A stretch of DNA of 64,000 bases from Neptuniibacter halophilus (GTDB lineage Bacteria; Pseudomonadota; Gammaproteobacteria; Pseudomonadales; Balneatricaceae): the NCBI RefSeq assembly GCF_030295765.1, contig NZ_AP027292.1, positions 2,356,001-2,420,000 of the forward strand, in the 5' to 3' direction. A model generated the notes under the pieces. It did not search any database. It had not been told where the DNA came from and saw nothing but the letters and a program-made list of their open reading frames with translations. The stretch's first letter is position 1; each line of letters starts with the position of its first letter. Shown here piece by piece: positions 51,189 to 59,916 of the stretch. Made by a program: the position numbers and the translations under genes.

Positions 51189-52415
51189 TTATTCGGTCAG
51201 GTCGCTGGTGGTTAAGCTGGCCTGATACTGGGCGGCGATTCTTTCGATCAGGCGAACCGCCAGTTGCCGCTTAGAGGCCTGTGGCAGAGTGTCTGCTTCC
51301 GTTGCCGAGATTACAGTGACGGCGTTTTCGTCGCTGTTAAAACCAATATCGCTGCGAGATACATCGTTGGCGATGATCAGATCGAGCTTCTTGCGCTCCA
51401 GTTTGCCGCGGGCATAGGCCAGTACGTCCTGAGTCTCAGCGGCGAACCCAACGGTGAAGGGTTTATCTTCAAGGCCGGCTACCGTCGCGACAATATCCGG
51501 GTTCTTCACCAGATGCAGCTCCATAATCTCTTCAGAGCCTTTTTTGATCTTGTGCTCGGCGACCGCAGTGGGGCGGTAATCTGCGACGGCTGCAGCCGCA
51601 ATAAAGATATCGCACTGCTCAATGTCCTTCAGTGATGCCTGTAACATCTCTTCGGCGCTTTCAACTGACACCCGATCCACCCGTGCCGGGGCTGGCAGAT
51701 TGACCGGGCCGCTGATCAGTTTCACCCGGGCACCGGCTTCAATAGCCGCTTCGGCGAGGGCATAGCCCATCTTGCCGGAGCTGTGATTAGAGATGTAGCG
51801 AACCGGATCGAGGGCTTCCCGGGTTGGGCCGGCGGTGATGTACACCGTTTTACCGGTCAGGCTATGGGAGCTGAACTGGTTGGCGGTGAGCCGGGCCAGC
51901 TCAGTGGGCTCCAGCATGCGTCCGGGGCCGGTATCGCCACAGGCCTGCTCACCGCTGCCGGGGCCAAAAATACTAATGGCGCGCTGTTGCAGTCTGGCGA
52001 CGTTCTCCTGAGTGCCCGTGTCACGCCACATCGCCTGATTCATGGCAGGAGCCAGACAGATCGGTGCGTCGGTCGCCAGACACAGGGTCGTCAGCAGGTC
52101 GTTACCCTGACCGGAGGCCATACGGGCAATAAAATTGGCACTGGCGGGTGCGATCAGGATCAGATCGGCCCATTTGGCCAGCTCAATATGTCCCATGCCG
52201 GCTTCAGATTCCGGATCCAGCAGGTGCTGGTGGACCGGATGGCCGGATAGTGCCTGAAGAGTCAGGGGGGTAATAAATTCAGTAGCCGAGGCGGTCATGA
52301 CCACCCGTACATCCGCGCCTGCTGTTTTCAGCAGCCGGGTCAGTTCGGCACTTTTATAGGCAGCAATACCACCGGTAATGCCGAGAATGATCTGTTTGTT
52401 AGTAAGTCTCTGCAT
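51189..52415 (-). CDS. coaBC: Bifunctional phosphopantothenoylcysteine synthetase/decarboxylase
   Basis: CoaBC (408 aa) carries two coenzyme A steps. The N-terminal flavoprotein decarboxylase (about residues 1-190) has [10 protein letters not shown], His75 in [12 protein letters not shown], the APAMN motif and the catalytic Cys in [13 protein letters not shown]. The C-terminal CTP-dependent ligase (about 191-408) has [25 protein letters not shown] and VAAVADYRP. Both halves are complete. It is the first gene of the minus-strand operon, divergent from radC. Confidence 0.97.
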   Translation of the reverse strand: MQRLTNKQIILGITGGIAAYKSAELTRLLKTAGADVRVVMTASATEFITPLTLQALSGHPVHQHLLDPESEAGMGHIELAKWADLILIAPASANFIARMASGQGNDLLTTLCLATDAPICLAPAMNQAMWRDTGTQENVARLQQRAISIFGPGSGEQACGDTGPGRMLEPTELARLTANQFSSHSLTGKTVYITAGPTREALDPVRYISNHSSGKMGYALAEAAIEAGARVKLISGPVNLPAPARVDRVSVESAEEMLQASLKDIEQCDIFIAAAAVADYRPTAVAEHKIKKGSEEIMELHLVKNPDIVATVAGLEDKPFTVGFAAETQDVLAYARGKLERKKLDLIIANDVSRSDIGFNSDENAVTVISATEADTLPQASKRQLAVRLIERIAAQYQASLTTSDLTE

Positions 52416-52570
52416 ACTTGCTGGCGACTGTATTCTCAGTGGTTGAGGGGTGATCCCTGCGGGAAGTTAAGGATCGCTACCATACCATTTTCGGGTGCGG
52501 TTTCGAAGATTTCTGCGTGCTAAAATTAGCGCTGTTTTCAAGGATGAAAATAATTAAGAGAGGGAAATCT

Positions 52571-53245
52571 ATGTCTATATCTCACTGGCCGGAAGCGGAG
52601 CGGCCCAGGGAAAAGTTACTTTTGCAGGGCGCGCAGGCGCTTTCTGATGCTGAGTTGCTGGCGATCTTTTTACGTACCGGCGTGCAGGGGAAAAGTGCTG
52701 TTGATCTGGCCCGCGAACTGCTGCATCGATTTGGTAGTTTAAGAGCGTTGCTGGAGAGCGATCAGCAGGGGTTCTGCGCCGCGCGGGGCTTAGGGCAGGC
52801 GAAGTACGCCCAGCTTCAGGCGGTGCTGGAGATGGGGCGCCGTCATCTTTTCTCGCAGTTGCTGAAAGGGGAGGCGATGACCCGGCCGCAGCAGGTTAAG
52901 GCTTATCTGACTGCGCGTTTAAGGCACCATTCCCGAGAGGTGTTTGGTTGTCTGTTTCTCGATAACCAGCACCAGGTTATCTGCTTTGAAGAGCTGTTTC
53001 AGGGCTCGCTGACGGCGGCGGCTGTTTATCCGCGTGAAGTGGTTGTCAGGGCGCTGGCGCATAATGCCGCAGCGTTGATTCTGGCCCATAATCATCCGTC
53101 CGGGGTGGCAGAGCCGAGTCAGTCAGATCTGGGGATTACCGAACGCTTGCAGAAAGCACTGGCGCTGGTGGAGGTTCGTGTGCTGGATCATATGGTGGTC
53201 GGCGATGCCGAAGTGGTTTCGTTTGCCGAACGGGGGTTGCTGTAG
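52571..53245 (+). CDS. radC: RadC-family JAB1/MPN domain protein
   Basis: RadC-like protein (224 aa). The N-terminal helix-hairpin-helix part (about 1-90) is followed by a JAMM metalloprotease-like domain with [14 protein letters not shown]. Start ATG 52571 ([21 protein letters not shown]) matches the family and has AGAGGGAAA upstream; the frame extends to 52517. Despite its name, a DNA-repair role is not established. Chromosomal radC next to coaBC and rpmB is the conserved location. Confidence 0.95.
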   Translation: MSISHWPEAERPREKLLLQGAQALSDAELLAIFLRTGVQGKSAVDLARELLHRFGSLRALLESDQQGFCAARGLGQAKYAQLQAVLEMGRRHLFSQLLKGEAMTRPQQVKAYLTARLRHHSREVFGCLFLDNQHQVICFEELFQGSLTAAAVYPREVVVRALAHNAAALILAHNHPSGVAEPSQSDLGITERLQKALALVEVRVLDHMVVGDAEVVSFAERGLL

Positions 53246-53287
53246 AATACAGCAGAAAAAGAACTGGTGAAATAAAAGTCAGTTGTG

Positions 53288-53459
53288 TATAATCCGCGAC
53301 CTTCTATCCACACTCCGGTTCGGTTTCTTGTCTAGTTACGGGACGCTCCGCCTGAGGAATGGTAGGGAATCTGGAGAGTGCAGATGTCAATTCCCGCAGC
53401 TATTCCAATAAATAAAGAAAGGATAGATTCGTAACCCTTAATTTCAGAAGGCTATTAAT
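53288..53459 (+). promoter_or_regulatory. rpmB promoter and long leader
   Basis: TATAAT at 53288-53293 gives a start near 53300; the -35 is poor (TGGTGA at 53265). The leader of about 160 bases is unusual in length for a two-gene ribosomal operon and has complementary pieces such as CACTCC and GGAGAGTG. It may be a regulatory leader; no known r-protein leader motif was recognised. Confidence 0.45.
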
Positions 53460-53696
53460 ATGTCTAAAGTTTGTATGGTAACTGGCAAGCGTCCGGTTAC
53501 TGGGAACAACGTTTCCCACTCACAGCGTAAAACTCGCCGTCGTTTTCTGCCAAACCTGCACTGGCACCGTTTCTGGGTAGAAAGTGAGAGCAAATTCGTA
53601 CGCCTGCGTGTTTCTTCTAAAGGCATGCGCATCATCGATAAAAAAGGTATCGACGCAGTTCTGGCTGAAGTTCGTGCCAACGGCATCAAAGTTTAA
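53460..53696 (+). CDS. rpmB: 50S ribosomal protein L28
   Basis: L28 (78 aa). The sequence [22 protein letters not shown], the basic [16 protein letters not shown] segment and the C-terminal RANGIKV are typical. It is basic and highly codon-biased. rpmG follows 11 bases downstream with ribosome site AAGGAG. The operon order rpmB-rpmG is as in E. coli. Confidence 0.99.
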   Translation: MSKVCMVTGKRPVTGNNVSHSQRKTRRRFLPNLHWHRFWVESESKFVRLRVSSKGMRIIDKKGIDAVLAEVRANGIKV

Positions 53697-53707
53697 GGAG
53701 CTGAATC

Positions 53708-53875
53708 ATGGCTAAAGGCGCACGCGAAAAGATCAAGCTGGTTTCATCTGCTGGCACAGGTCACTTCTACACTACTGATAAGAACAAGCGTAACACCCCA
53801 GACAAAATGGTGTTCAAAAAGTACGATCCAGTAGTTCGTAAGCACGTTGAATACAAAGAATCTAAAATCAAATAA
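53708..53875 (+). CDS. rpmG: 50S ribosomal protein L33
   Basis: A 55-residue [23 protein letters not shown] to [10 protein letters not shown], closely like E. coli L33. It lacks the CxxC pairs of zinc-binding L33, so it is the zinc-independent type. AAGGAG precedes ATG 53708. It ends at TAA 53875, before a strong terminator. Confidence 0.98.
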   Translation: MAKGAREKIKLVSSAGTGHFYTTDKNKRNTPDKMVFKKYDPVVRKHVEYKESKIK

Positions 53876-53890
53876 GATTTTGTTTCTATT

Positions 53891-53918
53891 AAAAAACCCG
53901 GCCTTAGCCGGGTTTTTT
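53891..53918. terminator. Terminator between rpmG and the antiporter gene
   Basis: ACCCGGC, loop CTTA, GCCGGGT, flanked by an A-run and a T-run. It works for both convergent genes. Confidence 0.92.
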
Positions 53919-53946
53919 ATTGCCTGAAAAAGACCGGTTGCAGCGC

Positions 53947-55539
53947 CTAATTGGCTTCTGCAACCTGCTCCTTTTTGTAGCCGATCAGTTGCAGACTTTC
54001 CTCTGCAAAACCCAGACCCGCTTCGCTGTAGAAGTTGAACACTTTATCGATGCCGCCTTCGACCAGTTGTTGGTGTTCATCCGGGTAACGGGCGATAGCA
54101 GCCAGTTCTCCGCGATAGTTGGCACATTGCAGTTGTTCGGCAATATTCAGGCTGTCCTCGATTGAGGGCAGGGCAAGCAGGACCAGCTTAATATCCTGAG
54201 TATCCAGGTTGGTCCAGAGGTCGGCGTCCTCACCATCCCCGCAGAATACATTCATACCTTTTTGCTGGAAGCGCTTGATGCGGCTGAGATCTGCATCCAT
54301 CCCCCAGACCCGGTTACCGACGATACCATGCAGGGCTTTGAATGCGCCTTTGCCGACCCGACCAAGACCAATCACCAGAATTTCTGAATCTTTTGGCTGG
54401 ATGAAGATATCGCTGGCCAGCGGGGTGTTGCTCTCGTAGCTCTTAATCTGATCTTTATATTTCAGATAGAGGCTATGCGCAGAGCGGTAAACAATGCTGG
54501 TGAGGACAAAGGAGATGGATACTGCCAGGGCCAGTATTACCAGCCACTCTTTGCTCAGCCAGCCGTTGTCGACACAGAGGTAGGCGACGATGAGGCCAAA
54601 CTCACTGAAGTTGCTCAGTGCCAGTGCACAGAGGTAAGAGGTGCGGCCGCGCAGGTTCAGACGGGTAAAGATCGCGAAAAACATGATGTATTTCAGCGGT
54701 ATCAGCAGGGCCAGAATGCTGGCCATGCCGAGCATCGACCAGGTCGGCAGTGCAGTGAAACCGATCGACAGGAAAAAGCCAATCAGGAACAGGTCCTTGA
54801 AGCTCAGCAGAGATTTTGTCAGTTCGCTGGCTTTCGGGTGCGAGCTCAGCAGCATGCCAAAGATCAGCGCCCCAAGATCGCCCTTAACGCCGACCAGCGT
54901 GAACAGTTCATAGCCTCCCAACGCGAGGAAAAAGCCGGCCAGAGGAAGCAGTTCGCCGTGACCGGCACGCATCAGCATATGGTTGAGCAGCGGGCGGATC
55001 AGAATCAGTCCAAACAGGCCAATGGCCCAGATCGAAGGAATCTTGCCGGTGGCAGCCACCAGAAACAGAACCGCTGCAATATCCTGCATTACCAGTACTC
55101 CGATCGCTAACTGGCCATGCCGGGTTTTCATCTCCCCGCTCTCTTCCAGCAGTTTAACGATACAGACGGTGCTGCTGAAACTGAGGGCAAAGCCGATCAG
55201 GGCTGCGGATTTAAAGTCCAGATCGGTGAAATAGGGGATCGACAGGCTGGACAGCAGCAGAAACAGTGAGCCGATCAGTAGCGTCCAGATACCCATATGC
55301 GACAGGGTGCCACCCCAGACCTCGGGGCGCAGCAGGTCTTTAATATTCAGTTTCAGGCCGATTGTGAACAGCATCAGAGTAATGCCCAGATCAGCCAGAG
55401 TGTCCAGGCTGGCAACCGGTTCAATCTGCATGAAATGGAGGATGAAACCGGCCAGAAGGTAACCGATCAGCGGCGGCATATTGATGAGGCGACAGCTATA
55501 GCCGCAGACAAAGGCGAATAAAATCCAGATAAAATCCAT
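53947..55539 (-). CDS. CPA2-family monovalent cation:proton antiporter with RCK domain
   Basis: A 530-residue KefB/YbaL-like transporter. About 12 membrane helices fill residues 1-370 (start MDFIWILFAFVCGYSCRLI; MQDIAAVLF motif; SNFSEFGLIVAYL). A cytosolic RCK/TrkA-N domain (about 390-530) has the nucleotide-binding motif VIGLGRVGKGAF. The family exchanges K+ or Na+ for H+, sometimes gated by NAD(H) or glutathione. Which ion is moved cannot be told from the sequence. It stands alone on the minus strand and is convergent with rpmBG. Confidence 0.9.
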   Translation of the reverse strand: MDFIWILFAFVCGYSCRLINMPPLIGYLLAGFILHFMQIEPVASLDTLADLGITLMLFTIGLKLNIKDLLRPEVWGGTLSHMGIWTLLIGSLFLLLSSLSIPYFTDLDFKSAALIGFALSFSSTVCIVKLLEESGEMKTRHGQLAIGVLVMQDIAAVLFLVAATGKIPSIWAIGLFGLILIRPLLNHMLMRAGHGELLPLAGFFLALGGYELFTLVGVKGDLGALIFGMLLSSHPKASELTKSLLSFKDLFLIGFFLSIGFTALPTWSMLGMASILALLIPLKYIMFFAIFTRLNLRGRTSYLCALALSNFSEFGLIVAYLCVDNGWLSKEWLVILALAVSISFVLTSIVYRSAHSLYLKYKDQIKSYESNTPLASDIFIQPKDSEILVIGLGRVGKGAFKALHGIVGNRVWGMDADLSRIKRFQQKGMNVFCGDGEDADLWTNLDTQDIKLVLLALPSIEDSLNIAEQLQCANYRGELAAIARYPDEHQQLVEGGIDKVFNFYSEAGLGFAEESLQLIGYKKEQVAEAN

Positions 55540-55634
55540 AGTCGCTAAGGTCTTCCTGATAGGGTGGATGCAGAATGTAGCATAGCTTCAGTTAGGTCGG
55601 GACTGGTCGTAAGGTTTAATTTAGCTTTTTTATG

Positions 55635-55657
55635 GTACCCTGCGGGTAGACCTGTTT
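55635..55657 (+). terminator. Terminator-like hairpin upstream of mutM
   Basis: GGTACCC, loop TGC, GGGTAGACC with a two-base bulge, then TG and a T-run to 55660. It precedes the mutM start by about 30 bases. Weak stem; it may be part of an upstream attenuator or fortuitous. Confidence 0.35.
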
Positions 55658-55685
55658 TTTTGTATGTGTGAGCCTGACTGTATTC

Positions 55686-56498
55686 ATGCCTGAATTACCT
55701 GAAGTCGAAACCACCTGTCGTGGTATTCGTCCCCATATCGATCAGCGAACTCTGGTTGCTCTGAAAGTCCGTAACCCTAACCTGCGCTGGCCAGTACCGG
55801 ATTTCCTAGCCGGGCAGTTAGCCGGTAAGCAGATTCAGGGTGTTGACCGTCGGGGTAAGTATATTCTGTTACAGACCGATTGTGGTGAGGTGATGCTGCA
55901 TTTAGGTATGTCAGGCAGCCTGCGGATTGTCGACCCGGAGGTGCCCCCGCAAAAGCATGACCATGTGGATTTCTGTTTTGATAATGGAACGGTGCTGCGG
56001 CTGACGGATCCGAGACGCTTTGGTTCTGTGCTGTGGCAGCCGGCAGGTGAGCATCATGAGCTGCTGTATCATCTGGGGCCGGAGCCATTGGGTGATGCCT
56101 TTAATGCTGACTATCTGAAGCAGCGCTGCAAAGGCCGGAAAACGGCGATCAAGCAAGTGATTATGGACAGTAAGGTGGTCGTGGGGGTGGGTAATATCTA
56201 CGCGACTGAAGCCCTGTTTGCTGCAGGTATCGACCCGAGACGCGGTGCCGGAAACATCTCGCTTGAGCGTTTGCAGAGATTGGTCACCGAAATTAAGCGG
56301 GTACTGGCTGCCGCCATAGAACAGGGGGGGACTACCCTGAAAGATTTTGTCGGCGGTGATGGCAAGCCCGGGTACTTTAAGCAGAAACTGAGTGTGTACG
56401 GACGGGGTGGAGAGCCCTGCGTGAATTGTATGGCGCCACTCGCTGAGGTGCGTCTGGGGCAGCGTGCAACTGTCTATTGTAAACATTGTCAGCGCTGA
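55686..56498 (+). CDS. mutM: Formamidopyrimidine-DNA glycosylase
   Basis: MutM/Fpg (270 aa) removes 8-oxoguanine. The start must be ATG 55686, because maturation exposes Pro2 of MPELPEVE, the catalytic N-terminal proline followed by Glu3; the open frame begins 18 bases earlier. Lys in RRGKYIL, the H2TH region [20 protein letters not shown] and the C-terminal zinc finger with four cysteines (EPCVNCMAP and TVYCKHCQR) are present. The following hydrolase gene starts 11 bases after the stop. Confidence 0.97.
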   Translation: MPELPEVETTCRGIRPHIDQRTLVALKVRNPNLRWPVPDFLAGQLAGKQIQGVDRRGKYILLQTDCGEVMLHLGMSGSLRIVDPEVPPQKHDHVDFCFDNGTVLRLTDPRRFGSVLWQPAGEHHELLYHLGPEPLGDAFNADYLKQRCKGRKTAIKQVIMDSKVVVGVGNIYATEALFAAGIDPRRGAGNISLERLQRLVTEIKRVLAAAIEQGGTTLKDFVGGDGKPGYFKQKLSVYGRGGEPCVNCMAPLAEVRLGQRATVYCKHCQR

Positions 56499-56509
56499 GG
56501 GAGACCGTT

Positions 56510-57442
56510 ATGAATGTGCCGATCAGACCACCATTGTTACGCCAGGAAAACTGTGAGTTTCGCCACCTGTTGCGGGATAAGCTTGGCCTGCACGATTACC
56601 TGCAAGAACGTACCGCCTTTTGTGTAGGTGAGCACAGCCTGCACTGTGAACTCTACGAACACAGCCCTGATGCGCCGACAATCCTGTTCCTGCCGGGAAT
56701 CGGAACGTACACAGAACTCTATGCCGAATTGCTCTGTAAGCTGTCACGTCAGGGGTATAACCTGGTGGGGATTGATCCGCTGGGACACGGATACTCCGGT
56801 GGCGAGCGTGGTCATTATACCGTTGAGCAGATGTGTGCTGCGGTCAGTGAACTACTCGACGTTCTGCAGCAGCGTTACTCAGGCCCGTTTGGTATTTATG
56901 GTTATTCTATTGGTGCATTGCTGGCGGTGGCGGCGGCTGAAAATGATCCGCGTCTGTCAGCGGTACTTTGTGGAACGCTGCTGGTGCCGGATCTGGCGCC
57001 TGATTTTGCCTATCGAATGGGCTGGAACTGGACCTGGGCTTCTTCCCTTTTTCTGCCGGGTTTCAAATTGCCACTGGGTTCCCTGATCGATTTTGAACAG
57101 TTACTTGAGGGGCACCCCGCGGGCGCCGAGATCAAAAAAGATCCGTTGGTTGTGTTTGATTATCCGTTAAAAACCCTCTCCAGCCTGTTTACCCATAGCT
57201 GTAATATCGTCAATCAGGAGTATGCATTCGCCTCGGCTATTATGCATGGTGATCAGGATGAAGTGCTGCCGGTCAGCTATTCTAAAAGACTGGTGCATTA
57301 CTGTGCCCAGCCATTGGAGCTGCTGGTGTTGGAGCGGCAGGGGCATATGGTGCCATTTCTCAAGCCGGATCTGGTGGTGACAATGGCCGCCCAGTGGTTT
57401 GAGCAGCAGTTCAGTCGGGAAATGGCTGACGCTCTGATCTGA
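56510..57442 (+). CDS. Alpha/beta-fold hydrolase (lysophospholipase-like)
   Basis: A 310-residue serine hydrolase. The nucleophile is Ser133 in GIYGYSIGALLA (GxSxG). IDPLGHGYSGGERGHY resembles monoacylglycerol lipase and PldB-type lysophospholipases. HGDQDEVLP and RQGHMVPF supply the Asp and His. No signal peptide or clear membrane helix is seen. I chose ATG 56510 because GAGGGAGA lies before it; an ATG at 56486 overlaps mutM. Substrate unknown. It lies in a run mutM-hydrolase-PAP2-glycosyltransferase. Confidence 0.8.
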   Translation: MNVPIRPPLLRQENCEFRHLLRDKLGLHDYLQERTAFCVGEHSLHCELYEHSPDAPTILFLPGIGTYTELYAELLCKLSRQGYNLVGIDPLGHGYSGGERGHYTVEQMCAAVSELLDVLQQRYSGPFGIYGYSIGALLAVAAAENDPRLSAVLCGTLLVPDLAPDFAYRMGWNWTWASSLFLPGFKLPLGSLIDFEQLLEGHPAGAEIKKDPLVVFDYPLKTLSSLFTHSCNIVNQEYAFASAIMHGDQDEVLPVSYSKRLVHYCAQPLELLVLERQGHMVPFLKPDLVVTMAAQWFEQQFSREMADALI

Positions 57443-57546
57443 TCAGGCCGCAGTGGATGTAACATAACTGTCAATCAGCATTCACCGGAATGTCACCTGG
57501 TTCACCCATCATTGGAAAAATGATGAGAACCGGAGGCGTGCCGACC

Positions 57547-58092
57547 ATGAGTGCCTTAAAGATTCTGACCACATTTGATCTGTTTGCTTTTAACTGGTGC
57601 CTTGGCTTGCCCAGCGCGCCACAACTGGCCAGAGTCAGTCGTCAGGTCTCCCGGCTGGGGGATGGCGGTTTCTATCTTCTGGTTGGCCTGATACTGGCGG
57701 TCTACGAACCGCAATTTGGTTTGTTGTTTCTGCTGACCGGGTTGCTGGCCTACACATTTGAACTGCCTCTCTACCTGCTGCTGAAAAATACCATCAAGCG
57801 TGACCGGCCCTGTGATTCTCTGCCGGTCGATGCCTATATTGTACCTTCCGATAAATTCAGCTTTCCCTCCGGCCATGCCGCGGCTGCGTTTGTTTTTGCT
57901 GGACTGGTAGCGCATTTCTATCCGGGCTTTACTGAGCTGGCCTATTCTCTGGCAGTTATGGTCGGTATTTCGCGAATTCTTCTGGGCGTGCATTATCCCA
58001 CCGATATTGCGGCGGGCGCCGCTCTGGGCACGGTCAGTACAATGCTGGCGATAGATAATTTTCCTCATTTGCAGGCGCTTATCGGCGTATGA
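57547..58092 (+). CDS. PAP2-family membrane phosphatase
   Basis: A 181-residue integral membrane lipid phosphatase. The three PAP2 motifs are KNTIKRDRP (about residues 88-96), PSGH (about 114-117) and SRILLGVHYPTD (about 149-160). About five hydrophobic helices are visible. The start is ATG 57547 (MSALKILTTFDLFAFNW), with GGAGG ten bases upstream; the frame continues upstream to 57490. It overlaps the glycosyltransferase gene by four bases (ATGA), suggesting a joint role in lipid-linked sugar or phospholipid metabolism. Confidence 0.88.
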   Translation: MSALKILTTFDLFAFNWCLGLPSAPQLARVSRQVSRLGDGGFYLLVGLILAVYEPQFGLLFLLTGLLAYTFELPLYLLLKNTIKRDRPCDSLPVDAYIVPSDKFSFPSGHAAAAFVFAGLVAHFYPGFTELAYSLAVMVGISRILLGVHYPTDIAAGAALGTVSTMLAIDNFPHLQALIGV

Positions 58093-59135
58093 AAGTCCTT
58101 TACGGTGTGCAGGCCACAGGAAATGGCCATATCACTCGTGCCCGGGTGATGGCGCCAGCCCTTGAGCGTGCGGGAATTGAAGTGGATTATCTCTTCAGTG
58201 GGCGGGAGCCGGAAAAGCTCTTCAATATGGAGCCATTTGGCGACTATCGCTGTCGTCAGGGGATGACTTTCTATATGAAGGGTAGCCGGGTGGACTACGT
58301 TAAAACCCTCACTGCCAATAACCCGGTTCGTCTGATCAGAGATATCTGTGCGCTGGACCTGAGTGGCTACGATCTGGTGATCACCGATTTTGAACCGGTT
58401 ACCGCCTGGGCTGCTAAACTCCGGGGAGTGCCCAGTCTGGGGATTGCGCATCAGTATGCTTTTCTGCACAAACTGCCCGATAGCAAAACCGGTTGGCTTC
58501 TTAAGCAGCAGATCAGCAGCTTTGCTCCGGCAAAAACTGCGTTAGGCTTGCACTGGCACCATTTTGATAAACCTATCTGTCCGCCGTTGATTCAGCCGCC
58601 GCTGTTTGAACCGAGCCAATCTGACAGAAAAGTGCTGGTTTATCTGCCGCATGATCCGCCGGATCAGATTGAAGCGGCTTTATCCGCTTATCCGGACTAT
58701 GAGTTTTATATCTACTCAGGGTTAGATCAGCCTGAGGATAAGGGAAATATGCACCTGCGGCCGTTTTCCCGGGAAGGTTTTCACCGCGATCTTGCGAGCT
58801 GTGCCGGGGTTATCTGTAATTCCGGGTTCGGACTGCTCAGTGAAGCGGTTCAGTACGGTAAAAAGGTACTGACCCTGCCGCAGAAAGGGCAGGTTGAGCA
58901 GGAGTCCAATGCGGAGATTCTGGAGCTGCTGGGCATGGGTCTGGTGATCAATAAGCTCTCTGAACATGCGAAACTTGCAGACTGGCTTGAAATGAGTTCG
59001 CCGGAGCCGCAGATCTATCCTGATCTGGCGAGCGTGTTGGCGCAGTGGATTGCATCCGGTTGTCAGCAGCCGGTGGAGGCGTTAGTTCAGCAGGTGTGGC
59101 AGTTAAGTCCTGAAGCCGAAGCGGTTGTTATTTGA
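58089..59135 (+). CDS. MJ1255/VC2487-type glycosyltransferase
   Basis: A 348-residue GT-B type protein of the MJ1255/VC2487 family (TIGR00661-like by memory). KVLYGVQATGNGHITRARVMAPAL is the N-terminal signature with the GxGH motif. ICNSGFGLLSEAVQYGKKVLTLPQKGQVEQESNAEIL (about residues 244-280) is the nucleotide-sugar binding part. No signal peptide. Acceptor and donor are unknown; pairing with the PAP2 gene suggests a lipid substrate. It ends at a terminator. Confidence 0.85.
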   Translation: MKVLYGVQATGNGHITRARVMAPALERAGIEVDYLFSGREPEKLFNMEPFGDYRCRQGMTFYMKGSRVDYVKTLTANNPVRLIRDICALDLSGYDLVITDFEPVTAWAAKLRGVPSLGIAHQYAFLHKLPDSKTGWLLKQQISSFAPAKTALGLHWHHFDKPICPPLIQPPLFEPSQSDRKVLVYLPHDPPDQIEAALSAYPDYEFYIYSGLDQPEDKGNMHLRPFSREGFHRDLASCAGVICNSGFGLLSEAVQYGKKVLTLPQKGQVEQESNAEILELLGMGLVINKLSEHAKLADWLEMSSPEPQIYPDLASVLAQWIASGCQQPVEALVQQVWQLSPEAEAVVI

Positions 59136-59161
59136 CTGAAAGCGTAACAGCAAATCCGGAA

Positions 59162-59189
59162 GCCCAGGGGTAATAAGCTGGGTTTTTTT
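59162..59189 (+). terminator. Terminator after the glycosyltransferase gene
   Basis: CCCAG, a ten-base loop, CTGGG and a T-run to 59189. Stem short but placed 27 bases after the stop. Confidence 0.7.
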
Positions 59190-59316
59190 GTGTCTGGTAG
59201 TAGGGAGCGGGCTGTTGCTAAGAGGAATTACTGGAGAATTGATTGCTGACGTGGCTGGTTGGGGATGAGGGGGTCGCCTCTGTCCTTGAAACAACCCCGT
59301 CGCTGGCTCCGTAATC

Positions 59317-59460
59317 CTTGCGGTCTTTGTCCTGGGGCATCAATGCCATCCGTTCCGCTTATCGAGGCCATCCTTGTTATTCGTTCCATGAACAGGAGAT
59401 CCACGAAATCCATTATGGCTTTTCCCGTTGAGAAAGATATAAGAAAAATTCCTAATTTTT
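59317..59460. repeat. Intergenic repeat, copy A (partner 59543-59686)
   Basis: Copy A aligns without gaps to copy B at a constant offset of 226 bases. Shared blocks include CCGTTCCGCTTA (59350), TTCCATGAACAGGAGATCCA (59384-59403 and 59610-59629) and the AT-rich end ATATAAGAAAAATTCCTAAT (59437 and 59663). Between the blocks the copies differ. No coding sense is preserved. The type is not recognised; it may be a species-specific intergenic family. Confidence 0.8.
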
Positions 59461-59485
59461 CCTATATCTGCTCTTCTGAGGCAAT

Positions 59486-59516
59486 AAAAAACGCCTCATT
59501 CCGTGAGGCGCTTTTT
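59486..59516. terminator. Terminator-like hairpin between the two repeat copies
   Basis: CGCCTCA (59492-59498), loop TTCCG, TGAGGCG (59504-59510), with A-run before and CTTTTTG after. It could stop transcription in either direction. Confidence 0.65.
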
Positions 59517-59542
59517 GCTGGCATTCCCTATTCCCTGCGGCG

Positions 59543-59686
59543 TGTGAGCCTGTCCTGGCAATGGCATCCTGCCGTCCGTTCCGCTTACAAGGCCATCCTT
59601 AGAAGTTCTTTCCATGAACAGGAGATCCATGAACCTAATTTAGTTCAGAATTCCTGAGAAAAATATAAGAAAAATTCCTAATTTTA
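59543..59686. repeat. Intergenic repeat, copy B (partner 59317-59460)
   Basis: See copy A for the alignment. This copy has a clearer internal direct repeat, TCCATGAAC at 59611-59619 and again at 59626-59634. It ends about 45 bases before the -35 of the thiDC leader promoter, so it may affect that promoter's surroundings. The gene-free stretch 59136-59908 consists of the terminator, the two copies, the hairpin and the riboswitch. Confidence 0.8.
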
Positions 59687-59729
59687 ATGGAAGCTGAATA
59701 TTTTACATGACCGTTACGCCGAGGGTGTC

Positions 59730-59758
59730 TGGACAGGCGGGTGCAGGCCACTTACACT
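59730..59758 (+). promoter_or_regulatory. Promoter of the thiDC leader
   Basis: TGGACA (59730-59735), 17 bases, TACACT (59753-59758). The expected start near 59765 falls right at the 5' edge of the TPP aptamer. Confidence 0.75.
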
Positions 59759-59766
59759 AGCGCTTT

Positions 59767-59847
59767 GTCTTGGTCGGGGTGCCCTTAAGGGCTGAGAGTA
59801 TACCCGTTGAACCTGATCCGGTTTGTTCCGGCGTAGGAAATCGAGAT
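59767..59847 (+). ncRNA. TPP (THI-box) riboswitch
   Basis: The conserved TPP aptamer parts are in order: GGGGTGCCC, GGGCTGAGAG, ATACCCGTTGAACCTGATCC and GGCGTAGGAAATCGAGA. The P1 strands flank it (TCTTGGT and ATCGAGA). It senses thiamine pyrophosphate and lowers expression of thiamine biosynthesis genes. No T-tract terminator follows, so control is probably of translation initiation. It lies upstream of thiD-thiC. Confidence 0.96.
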
Positions 59848-59856
59848 AGGTATCTT

Positions 59857-59916
59857 ATGAGAAGAGCTGTATCCCTTTACCCGGCCACGTTAATTAACGG
59901 AGGCTGTGGTGTCTGA
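59857..59916 (+). CDS. Candidate 19-codon leader peptide overlapping the thiD start
   Basis: ATG 59857 opens a 19-residue frame, MRRAVSLYPATLINGGCGV, stopping at TGA 59914-59916 inside the first codons of thiD. ATAGG six bases before the ATG is a fair ribosome site and sits next to the 3' P1 strand of the aptamer. Overlapping stop and start suggest translational coupling, in which case the riboswitch could act on this small frame. Its reality is inferred only; chance is possible. Confidence 0.35.
   Translation: MRRAVSLYPATLINGGCGV

Noticed and set aside
50183..51274. A 363-codon open frame opposite algC and coaBC
   Set aside because: It crosses two certain genes on the other strand and resembles no protein.
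55635..55657. Possible c-type riboswitch or attenuator before mutM
   Set aside because: Only a weak hairpin with a T-run is present; no known aptamer signature was found, so it is listed only as a terminator-like hairpin.
59259..59657. A 132-codon plus-strand frame across the intergenic repeats
   Set aside because: It includes both repeat copies and a terminator hairpin, the copies are read in different contexts, and no coding signal is seen.
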